A stretch of 11,591 bases of DNA, from assembly GCA_018695965.1 (NCBI GenBank), contig JABHQB010000041.1, forward strand, positions 1-11,591. The letters are read 5' to 3'. This DNA comes from Flavobacteriales bacterium (GTDB lineage Bacteria; Bacteroidota; Bacteroidia; Flavobacteriales; BACL11). The position numbers were made by a program, and so were the translations under genes. How positions within the stretch are numbered: the stretch's first letter is position 1; each line of letters starts with the position of its first letter. Under the pieces are notes generated by a model. That model had not been told where the DNA came from and made no database searches. It saw nothing but the letters and a program-made list of their open reading frames with translations. Positions 5,756-11,591 of this stretch are shown piece after piece.

Positions 5756-8263
5756 TTGAATAAAAATATACTTCTACTAGTCTCATTCATATTCTTATTA
5801 ACAGGATTTTTCAACAATTCTTATGCAAAAAACTCATTTATTTTTAACGATACACTACCAAAAAATAGTTCTGAAACTATATTAGAATTTAATATTGAAC
5901 GCCATTGTAACGATTCCATTATTCAAGATATAGAAAATAAGAAAATATATCTGTATGGAAATGCGAGTATTGAATATGGCAACATAAAAATTACAGCAAA
6001 TAAAATAGTAATTGACTGGAAAGAAAATACCATTTTAGCTATTGGAACCAAAGATAGTATAGGGAATATTATTGGTAATCCCGTATTTGAAGAAGGAAAA
6101 GAAAGTTTTAAAGCTACCGAGATTCTTTACAATATGAAAAGTAAGAAATGCATTGTAAAAAAAATGATTACAAAGGAAGGTGAAGGATATATACATGGAC
6201 TAAAAGTAAAAAAACTAAAAGACAATATATTATACTTAAAAAGAGGAAAATACACAACTTGCAATGCTGAAAAACCTCACTATTCTATTCGTTCAAATAA
6301 AATAAAATTAATACCTGGTAAACAGATAGTTACAGGACCTGCATACATGACTTTTCTCAATATTCCAACTCCTTTATTTTTACCATTCGGATATTTTCCC
6401 AATACTAACAAACAAAGTTCCGGAATTATTATTCCATCTTATGGAGAGTCTGCAAATTTAGGGTTTTTCTTAAAAGATGGAGGATACTATTTCTCGTTAA
6501 ACGATTATACCGATTTAAGCTTAAAAGCTAATATTTACACAAAAGGCAGTTGGTCTGTAAAAAGTAATTTCAGATACAAAAAGAGATACAAATACAATGG
6601 GTCTTTGAATCTTAATTACGGTAATATTATTACAAGTGAAGTTGGTTTTCCAAACTATGGAATTAAGAAAGATTTTTTTGTGAGATGGAGTCATAAACAA
6701 GATCCAAAAGCAGATCCTTCGGCAAGTTTTTCTGCAAATGTAAATGCTGGATCGAGCACATATCATAAAAATAATACGCTTACAAACTCTACAGACTACC
6801 TTTCTAATACATTCACCTCTACTATAAATTGGAGCAAAAGATTTGAAAGAACTCCTTTTAATCTATCTGCTAATCTAGGTCATAATCAGAATACTCAAAC
6901 ACATAAAGTTAACCTTACATTACCTGATATTTCATTAAGCATGAATAAGATTTATCCATTTAAATCACTAGGAAATCAAGGGTCAAAAAATTGGTACGAT
7001 AATATTGGGATGAGATATAGTATGAATAGTAAAAATCAAATTTCTACTGCAGACTCATTACTTTTTCATAATAGCACTTTACAAGATTTCAATTCTGGAA
7101 TGAGACATAATATTCCAATCAATGCATCATTTAAAGTATTAAAATATTTCACTTTCAATCAAAGTATAAATGTTTCTGAAAGATGGTACATTAATCAGAT
7201 TGAAAAAATATGGAACGGAACTGAAGTAATAACGGACACATTAAATAAATTTACTAGAGGTAGTGAATATAATTTATCTAGCTCAATAAACACAAAAATT
7301 TATGGTGTTAGTCAGTTTAAGAAAGGTAAAATAGCGGCTTTCCGACATGTAATGACTCCTAATCTATCCTTTACATACAACCCTGGTTTTTCAGATGAGA
7401 AATTTGGATTCTACAAATCTGTACAAGTAGACAGCTTAGGAAACACAGATATATATTCTATTATGCAAAATGGAATTTATGGAACTCCCAGAAAAAACGA
7501 ATCTGGAAATATAAATTTTAGTTTAGGTAATATTTTCGGAATGAAAGTAAGAAGCAAGAAAGACACAATAGAAGAACTAACTAAGATAAAACTAATTGAA
7601 AGTTTAAATTTTTCTTCTTCATACAATTTATTTGCTGACTCCTTTAATTTTAATTATATCAATTTAAATTTAAGAACAAAATTATTTAATAAAATCAACA
7701 TCAGTTATAGTAGTGTCTTTGACCCTTATATTATTGACTCTTCAGGAAGAAAACATAAATTCGAACTATTTGAAAACAATAAAATAGCTAGGTTTAAAAA
7801 CTCAAACATCTCTGCTGGATTTAATATAAATGACAAGACCTTTACCAAGAAAAAGAATAAAGAAGAAGAAGAAGAAGAAGAAACAAGAGATTTTTATAAA
7901 ACACCATGGAATCTAAATATAAATTATACTCATAATTTAAATATGGGAAGCACTCTACAATCTGAAAAAACTTCTACACAAACTCTTGGATTTTCAGGGA
8001 ATATAAAAGTTACTCCAAAATGGAAGATAGGATTTCATTCTGGTTATGATTTTTCAGATGAAACAAATCAAGAATGGTGGAAAAAATTCTCTTATACTTC
8101 TATTGATATATATAGAGATTTACATTGTTGGGAGTTATTATTTCATTGGATCCCAACAGGATATCAGAGGAGTTATACTCTAACAATTCGAGTAAAAGCA
8201 GATATACTTAAAGACTTAAAATTAGAACGTAGAAAAGATTGGATAGCACCAGAGTTTAATTAG
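5756..8263 (+). CDS. lptD: LPS-assembly outer-membrane protein LptD (TTG start)
   Basis: An 835-residue outer-membrane translocon that, with LptE, inserts lipopolysaccharide into the outer leaflet. Residues 1-24 form a clear signal peptide (NKNILLLVSFIFLLTGFF core). An OstA/LptA-like beta-jellyroll follows at about 55-200 (IYLYGNASIEYGNIKITANK; ILYLKRGKYTTCNAEKPHY). The rest is a beta barrel with the Bacteroidota LptD signatures GPAYMTFLNIPTPLFLPFGYFP, SSGIIIPSYGES and the closing RDLHCWELLFHWIPTG. The start is TTG at 5756: the frame is open back to 5693 but holds no ATG, and the first internal ATG (residue 127) would remove the signal peptide and half the jellyroll. There are four cysteines (51, 132, 169, 791). 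A seven-Glu run lies in a charged segment at 703-709. Divergent from the amidase operon; overlaps pabA by four bases at its 3' end. Confidence 0.93.
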   Translation: MNKNILLLVSFIFLLTGFFNNSYAKNSFIFNDTLPKNSSETILEFNIERHCNDSIIQDIENKKIYLYGNASIEYGNIKITANKIVIDWKENTILAIGTKDSIGNIIGNPVFEEGKESFKATEILYNMKSKKCIVKKMITKEGEGYIHGLKVKKLKDNILYLKRGKYTTCNAEKPHYSIRSNKIKLIPGKQIVTGPAYMTFLNIPTPLFLPFGYFPNTNKQSSGIIIPSYGESANLGFFLKDGGYYFSLNDYTDLSLKANIYTKGSWSVKSNFRYKKRYKYNGSLNLNYGNIITSEVGFPNYGIKKDFFVRWSHKQDPKADPSASFSANVNAGSSTYHKNNTLTNSTDYLSNTFTSTINWSKRFERTPFNLSANLGHNQNTQTHKVNLTLPDISLSMNKIYPFKSLGNQGSKNWYDNIGMRYSMNSKNQISTADSLLFHNSTLQDFNSGMRHNIPINASFKVLKYFTFNQSINVSERWYINQIEKIWNGTEVITDTLNKFTRGSEYNLSSSINTKIYGVSQFKKGKIAAFRHVMTPNLSFTYNPGFSDEKFGFYKSVQVDSLGNTDIYSIMQNGIYGTPRKNESGNINFSLGNIFGMKVRSKKDTIEELTKIKLIESLNFSSSYNLFADSFNFNYINLNLRTKLFNKINISYSSVFDPYIIDSSGRKHKFELFENNKIARFKNSNISAGFNINDKTFTKKKNKEEEEEEETRDFYKTPWNLNINYTHNLNMGSTLQSEKTSTQTLGFSGNIKVTPKWKIGFHSGYDFSDETNQEWWKKFSYTSIDIYRDLHCWELLFHWIPTGYQRSYTLTIRVKADILKDLKLERRKDWIAPEFN
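7862..7882 (+). repeat. GAA trinucleotide run in lptD
   Basis: Seven uninterrupted GAA codons encode Glu703-709 of LptD, directly after a Lys-rich stretch (KKKNK). Because the unit is three bases, strand-slippage gains or losses would change the length of this acidic tract without shifting the frame. The segment probably lies in a loop between barrel strands. Confidence 0.85.
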
Positions 8264-8823
8264 GAAAACAACCAGTTTTTTATAATTAATTTTCCGTTAT
8301 CTGTTAATACCGACTCAGGATGAAACTGAATACCTTTTACATCATATCTTTGGTGAGAAACAGACATAATTAGTCCATCTTTATTTTCTGATGTTATAAG
8401 CAAACAATTTGGAAGTGAATGTCTTTCAGCAACCCAAGAATGATAATGAGCAATCTTAAATTCTTTTGACATACCTTGAAAAATAGAATCATCTTCAATA
8501 ATCTGATTTTCTGAAGAAATTCCATGTTTTACATCTTGAAGATTTTCTAATTTTCCATCAAAGAATTCTACAATTGCCTGATGACCTAAGCAGATCCCTA
8601 ATATTGACTTTGTCTTTGAAAACCTCTTTAATACATCAAAAATCACAGGATGATTATATGGAAGTGAAGGACCTGGGGATAAAATTATTTTATCATAATT
8701 TTTAATATCAACTTCAGAGATTTGATTGCTTCTAACAACAACACAATCTTCTACAAATTCTCTGACGTAATGATGTAAATTGTATGTAAATGAATCAAAA
8801 TTATCAATAATTAAGACTTTCAC
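8260..8823 (-). CDS. pabA: Aminodeoxychorismate/anthranilate synthase glutamine amidotransferase subunit (GTG start)
   Basis: A 187-residue class-I glutamine amidotransferase that releases ammonia from glutamine for a PabB or TrpE partner acting on chorismate (folate or tryptophan synthesis). The opening IDNFDSFTYN is diagnostic of the PabA/TrpG group. The catalytic triad is visible: Cys78 in GICLGHQ, and His168 and Glu170 in GIQFHPES. AHYHSWVAE near 125-133 and the oxyanion segment SPGPSLP near 49-55 are also present. The length equals that of typical PabA. The start is GTG at 8823, giving the canonical MKVLIIDNFDS; no ATG fits. No chorismate-binding partner lies in the window, so PabA and TrpG cannot be separated and it may serve both; the absence of trp neighbours favours pabA. 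It directly abuts the small remnant ORF upstream and overlaps convergent lptD by four bases. Confidence 0.88.
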   Translation of the reverse strand: MKVLIIDNFDSFTYNLHHYVREFVEDCVVVRSNQISEVDIKNYDKIILSPGPSLPYNHPVIFDVLKRFSKTKSILGICLGHQAIVEFFDGKLENLQDVKHGISSENQIIEDDSIFQGMSKEFKIAHYHSWVAERHSLPNCLLITSENKDGLIMSVSHQRYDVKGIQFHPESVLTDNGKLIIKNWLFS

Positions 8824-8916
8824 TTATTCGTGTTTCTGTAGTTCCTCAGGCAATATATCTAGAACCATCTCTATTCCATTATGGCCAGCTATATATATTT
8901 TTGAGTCTTTAATCAT
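8824..8916 (-). pseudogene. 30-codon remnant starting like GDP-L-fucose synthase
   Basis: A short open frame fills the whole gap between the glycosyltransferase and pabA. Its first 14 residues (MIKDSKIYIAGHNG) resemble the start of GDP-L-fucose synthase (Fcl/WcaG), whose N-terminal Rossmann motif usually reads KIY[VI]AGHxGMVGSA. The similarity then stops: the remaining 16 residues (IEMVLDILPEELQKHE) do not continue the fold, and I cannot place them. The ATG overlaps the glycosyltransferase stop by eight bases (ATGATTAA), as a genuine operon start would, and the stop TAA touches the GTG of pabA. The simplest reading is a deletion scar joining the first codons of fcl to the last codons of whatever gene preceded pabA. 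The identification rests on only about a dozen residues; a real small peptide gene is the alternative. Confidence 0.5.
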
Positions 8917-9685
8917 CTTTTTTAGGTCTTTTGAAGAATTGACCTAGTTTCGACAGAGGTTTTCTTAATCTTATAAACATTGGTGGGTTGAAGCCATTCA
9001 TTTTCCAAGAAATATAATCCTCATTATTTGCCCTTAATCTATTCCAAATGGAATAATTACTAATTCCCCCTATTCTCATTTTTACCATTATTTTTGGCAA
9101 ATAAATTACAGATATTTTGTTTTTATACAATAAACGTAAAGCCATTTCATAATCGGAGGCATTTTTCAAACGTATAGAGTACAATCCAAATTTATTATAG
9201 ATCTCTTTTTTTACAAAAAATGTAGGATGTGGTATAGTCCATCCTTTTCTCATCTTTTTGATGTTAAAATTACCTGACTTCCAATACCTTCTGATGCTAT
9301 CTGTATCTACAGTATCAACATATAATAAATCCCCATAGACAGAATCTACATCATTAAAAATAAAAACTTCAGCAAAATCAGAGACTACGTGGTTTGTATA
9401 ATACAAATCATCTGAATTTATTATTCCAACCACATCACCTGTCGCAGCTCGTATTCCCTTATTCATAGCGTCATACAATCCGTCATCTTCTTCTGATATG
9501 AAATATGATATCTTATCTCCATAAGATTTTACAATCTCAATAGTACCATCTGTTGATTTTCCGTCAACAATAATATACTCAATATTGTCATAATCCTGAC
9601 ACAAAACACTATCAATAGTATCTCTAATAGTTTTTGAACTGTTATAAGATATTGTGACAATTGATATGTTTGGTTTTTTATTCAT
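8909..9685 (-). CDS. Family-2 glycosyltransferase (WcaE-like)
   Basis: A 258-residue GT-A fold enzyme that transfers a sugar from a nucleotide-sugar donor, probably at the cytoplasmic face of the inner membrane during surface-polysaccharide assembly. It opens with ISIVTISYNSSKTIRDTIDS; nucleotide-binding VDGKSTDGT lies at 40-48, EEDDGLYDAMNKGI at 65-78, the DXD-like NSDDLYY at 90-96, IPHPTFF at 151-157 and the acidic NASDYEMALRL at 175-185. The EEDDGLYDAMNKGI form is common in the WcaE-like group, often found near fucose-synthesis genes, which fits the fcl-like remnant directly downstream. No membrane segment is seen; the basic C-terminus (KRPKK) could bind the membrane surface. The ATG overlaps the methyltransferase stop by eight bases (ATGAATAA). 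Donor and acceptor sugars cannot be read from the sequence. Confidence 0.9.
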   Translation of the reverse strand: MNKKPNISIVTISYNSSKTIRDTIDSVLCQDYDNIEYIIVDGKSTDGTIEIVKSYGDKISYFISEEDDGLYDAMNKGIRAATGDVVGIINSDDLYYTNHVVSDFAEVFIFNDVDSVYGDLLYVDTVDTDSIRRYWKSGNFNIKKMRKGWTIPHPTFFVKKEIYNKFGLYSIRLKNASDYEMALRLLYKNKISVIYLPKIMVKMRIGGISNYSIWNRLRANNEDYISWKMNGFNPPMFIRLRKPLSKLGQFFKRPKKDD

Positions 9686-10412
9686 TTTTCTTTATTACAA
9701 AAACATGACAATTACCATTTGTTCTATCGTATTTTTCTAAAGTACACTTATTATCATCTATCCAACATACCACCTCTTTTTTGGATTGAAAAGTTGCTAT
9801 AGGTGTGATAAAATAATCGTAAAATATATTTCTTGTTTCTTGTATATTTAACTTTTGTTTTCTAAATATCTTATACATTAAAAAATGTAAAATTACAAAA
9901 GTTTTTTCCATTATAATATTACCAATTTTACTTTTATTCAATAGTCGTAAAACAGAACCAATATATTTGTATAAAAATGGATAGTACCGGTATTTTTTAT
10001 AAACTGCTAGGTACAAATTACCTCCTGGCTTTAAAATACGGACACATTCCTTAAAAGCTCCAACCGTATCCCCAGTATGATGTACTACTCCATCACTAAC
10101 AACTAAGTCTGAAAAATCAGAATCTAATGGAATTTCTAAATTATTACCTAGTACTAATTCCAAATTATCCGATTGTATAAAATTCTTAGCAAATTCTAAA
10201 GACTGTTTACTTAAATCTACTCCAATTAATTTAGAAGCATACTTGGAAGCATATATTAGATTTCTTCCGCAGCCACACCCAATATCTGTTATTATTTTCC
10301 CTTCTGATTTCTCAATTACTTTTTTAAGATTTGGATTCATGTTTTCTAAGATCTTTTCTTTTGAAGAATATCCATACTCAAAGGGTGTACTATCGTAAAA
10401 TGTTTTCTCCAT
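9678..10412 (-). CDS. Class-I SAM-dependent methyltransferase
   Basis: A 244-residue soluble methyltransferase of the Methyltransf_11/UbiE-like type. The SAM-binding glycine motif is TDIGCGCGRN at about 42-51, followed by the acidic ribose-binding Asp66 in LIGVDLS, the motif-IV region DLVVSDGVVHHTGD (102-115) and LKPGGNLYLAVYKK (127-140). The C-terminal part after 140 carries a hydrophobic, Tyr-rich stretch that probably forms the acceptor-binding lid. Located between a carbamoyltransferase and a glycosyltransferase, it most likely methylates a sugar (O-methylation) or a lipid-linked glycan intermediate, but the sequence does not reveal the acceptor. Its ATG overlaps the carbamoyltransferase stop by one base (TAATG), and its end overlaps the glycosyltransferase start by eight. 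Fold call is firm; substrate is inference. Confidence 0.88.
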   Translation of the reverse strand: MEKTFYDSTPFEYGYSSKEKILENMNPNLKKVIEKSEGKIITDIGCGCGRNLIYASKYASKLIGVDLSKQSLEFAKNFIQSDNLELVLGNNLEIPLDSDFSDLVVSDGVVHHTGDTVGAFKECVRILKPGGNLYLAVYKKYRYYPFLYKYIGSVLRLLNKSKIGNIIMEKTFVILHFLMYKIFRKQKLNIQETRNIFYDYFITPIATFQSKKEVVCWIDDNKCTLEKYDRTNGNCHVFVIKKNE

Positions 10413-11591
10413 TATCTTTCAATAATTATATTTTCCATCACTAACATATCCATCTCCGTTCTAAGGAAACAATCTAACGCTTCTTCCGGTTTATTCACAA
10501 TAGGTTCATTCTCATTAAAAGAAGTATTTAAGAGAATTGGAGTGCCAGTTCTTTTATAAAATTCATTAATTAAGTTATAGTATTTAGGAGAAACTTTAGA
10601 ATCAACTGACTGAAGTCTTCCTGTTCCATCTACATGAGTAACTGCAGGAATTTCATCGTATTTATTTTCCTTTATTTCATATACTTTCTCCATAAAAGGA
10701 ACGTGACTATTTTGGATAAAATAATCAGAAATGTGTTCTTTTAGTATTGATGGAGCAAAAGGTCTAAAGCTTTCTCTTCTTTTAATTTTATCATTTAATA
10801 AATCCTTTGCATCTTTTCTTCTGGGATCAACAATAATAGATCTATGTCCTAAGGCTCTAGGGCCAAATTCTGCTCTACCTTGAAACCACCCAATTACACC
10901 TCCACTAATAATTTTATCTACAACTATTTTATATAAATTCTCTTCAGTAACTTTAAGAAACTTGATATTTTGACTATTTAAAAGTTTAATAATCTTGGCA
11001 TGAGTAGTTTTATAACCAAAAAAAGCAGTTGTAATTTCTGGCATTCTATTATTACCCAAAATTTGATTATGAAGATACATAGCAGATCCAATAGAAGTGC
11101 CTGCATCATTTCCTGCTGAAGGTACATATAAGTTCTTAAAAGGCGTGTTTTCTAGGATTTTTCCATTCACAACAGAATTCTGAGCTACGCCACCTGAAAT
11201 ACATAGATTCTCACATTTGGTTTTTTCATACAAATCATTTAAAATATGAAACATTATTTTTTCCGTATGTCTCTGAACTGAACATGCTAAATCAATATGC
11301 CACTTTTCAATTTCCTCATTAATGTTTCTACTTCTGCCAAAAAGATTTTCCCATTCTTTTGTAAATAAAGATTCAATTTTGGAGTTTCCACCATCCCAAT
11401 CCATATCTACACCCTCATTAAAATGTTTAAAAAATTTCTTATTTAGTTTAAATGATCCATTATCAGTAATATAAATAATTTTTTCTAATTCTTTTAGATA
11501 TTTAGGATTGCCATAAGGAGCAAGACCCATTACCTTGTACTCATCTCCATAATTTGGAAAACCTAAGAATTGAGTGACTGTTGTATAAAAA
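10412..11591 (-). CDS. NodU/CmcH-family carbamoyltransferase, C-terminal part (5' end outside window)
   Basis: Enzymes of this family use carbamoyl phosphate and ATP to put a carbamoyl group on a hydroxyl, typically of a sugar (NodU on Nod factors) or an antibiotic. About 392 residues are visible. The frame stays open to the right edge (YTTVTQFLGFPNYGDEYKV before MGLAPYGNP), so the ATG at 11530 is internal. Kae1-like ATP-binding segments are seen at CISGGVAQNSVVNGKIL and PSAGNDAGTSIGSA. The carbamoyltransferase C-terminal domain begins near GVIGWFQGRAEFGPRALGHR and includes DPRRKDAKDLLNDKIKRRE, FRPFAPSIL and the late ILLNTSFNENEPIV. The N-terminal metal-binding His motif lies outside. In this setting it probably carbamoylates a surface polysaccharide or O-antigen sugar. 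First visible gene of the right-hand operon. Confidence 0.93.
   Translation of the reverse strand, partial: FYTTVTQFLGFPNYGDEYKVMGLAPYGNPKYLKELEKIIYITDNGSFKLNKKFFKHFNEGVDMDWDGGNSKIESLFTKEWENLFGRSRNINEEIEKWHIDLACSVQRHTEKIMFHILNDLYEKTKCENLCISGGVAQNSVVNGKILENTPFKNLYVPSAGNDAGTSIGSAMYLHNQILGNNRMPEITTAFFGYKTTHAKIIKLLNSQNIKFLKVTEENLYKIVVDKIISGGVIGWFQGRAEFGPRALGHRSIIVDPRRKDAKDLLNDKIKRRESFRPFAPSILKEHISDYFIQNSHVPFMEKVYEIKENKYDEIPAVTHVDGTGRLQSVDSKVSPKYYNLINEFYKRTGTPILLNTSFNENEPIVNKPEEALDCFLRTEMDMLVMENIIIER

Noticed and set aside
5713..5817. Longer amidase N-terminus starting at TTG 5817 or ATG 5790
   Set aside because: It would overlap the lptD start and signal-peptide codons, place about 35-45 extra residues before the signal sequence, and run through the candidate -7 element. 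The extra hydrophobic stretch is only the antisense of the LptD signal peptide.
8264..8281. AAAAC/GTTTT hairpin just after the lptD stop
   Set aside because: The stem is almost all A-T and uses the T run itself as one arm, so it is not a convincing intrinsic terminator in an AT-rich genome.
8260..8823. HisH/WbpH-type amidotransferase for sugar amidination, suggested by the glycan neighbourhood
   Set aside because: The NFDSFTYN opening and HYHSW segment fit PabA/TrpG, not HisH, and no HisF- or WbpG-like partner is present.
10412..11530. A complete carbamoyltransferase starting at ATG 11530
   Set aside because: MGLAPYG is a known internal motif of the family, and the frame continues with matching residues to the window edge.
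1..11591. CRISPR arrays, insertion sequences, tRNA/rRNA genes, phage or defence genes
   Set aside because: I saw no spaced direct repeats, transposase motifs, tRNA-like cloverleaf or defence domains; nearly every base is assigned to an ordinary coding region.

Overview
The window looks like a chromosomal segment of a low-GC (roughly 30% by eye) member of the Bacteroidota. Three things support this: a SusC/CirA-type TonB-dependent receptor tail, a Bacteroidota-style LptD and a SPOR-tailed amidase next to an MCE protein, and upstream elements matching the phylum's TAnnTTTG -7 box rather than strong Shine-Dalgarno sites. A Flavobacteriia or Cytophagia relative is most likely, but I cannot name a genus. 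Coding density is nearly complete: the only real intergenic gap is about 43 bases, at 5713-5755, so no gene-free stretch exceeds 300 bases.

Layout. (1) 1-628, + strand: the C-terminal end of a TonB-dependent outer-membrane receptor. (2) 623-5712, - strand: a tight six-gene operon read right to left, consisting of a periplasmic N-acetylmuramoyl-L-alanine amidase with a SPOR-like tail, an MCE/MlaD-type lipid-transport protein, a membrane-bound HdrC-like double-4Fe-4S protein, a small HAD-fold phosphatase-like protein, a CCG-domain (HdrB-like) Fe-S protein and a small conserved protein often mislabelled 'ABC transporter ATPase'. (3) 5756-8263, + strand: lptD, divergent from that operon, encoding the outer-membrane LPS translocon. 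(4) 8260-11591, - strand: the downstream end of a surface-polysaccharide operon, read from the right edge: NodU/CmcH-type carbamoyltransferase (cut by the window), SAM-dependent methyltransferase, family-2 glycosyltransferase, a 30-codon remnant that starts like GDP-L-fucose synthase, and finally a PabA/TrpG glutamine amidotransferase.

How it fits together. The centre is an envelope-biogenesis locus covering peptidoglycan cleavage, phospholipid trafficking and LPS export. It carries a conserved but poorly understood Fe-S redox pair within the same operon. The right side decorates a surface glycan (carbamoyl and methyl groups, sugar transfer). Three genes start at non-ATG codons (TTG for the amidase and lptD, GTG for pabA), and ATG-only gene calling would misplace them.

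I see no phage, transposon, CRISPR or defence system. The best leads are: (a) loss of three of the four expected N-terminal cysteines in the CCG protein; (b) the fucose-synthase-like scar between the glycan genes and pabA; (c) the overlapping divergent promoter/TTG-start arrangement; and (d) a GAA trinucleotide run inside lptD. None of these amounts to a clearly new system.
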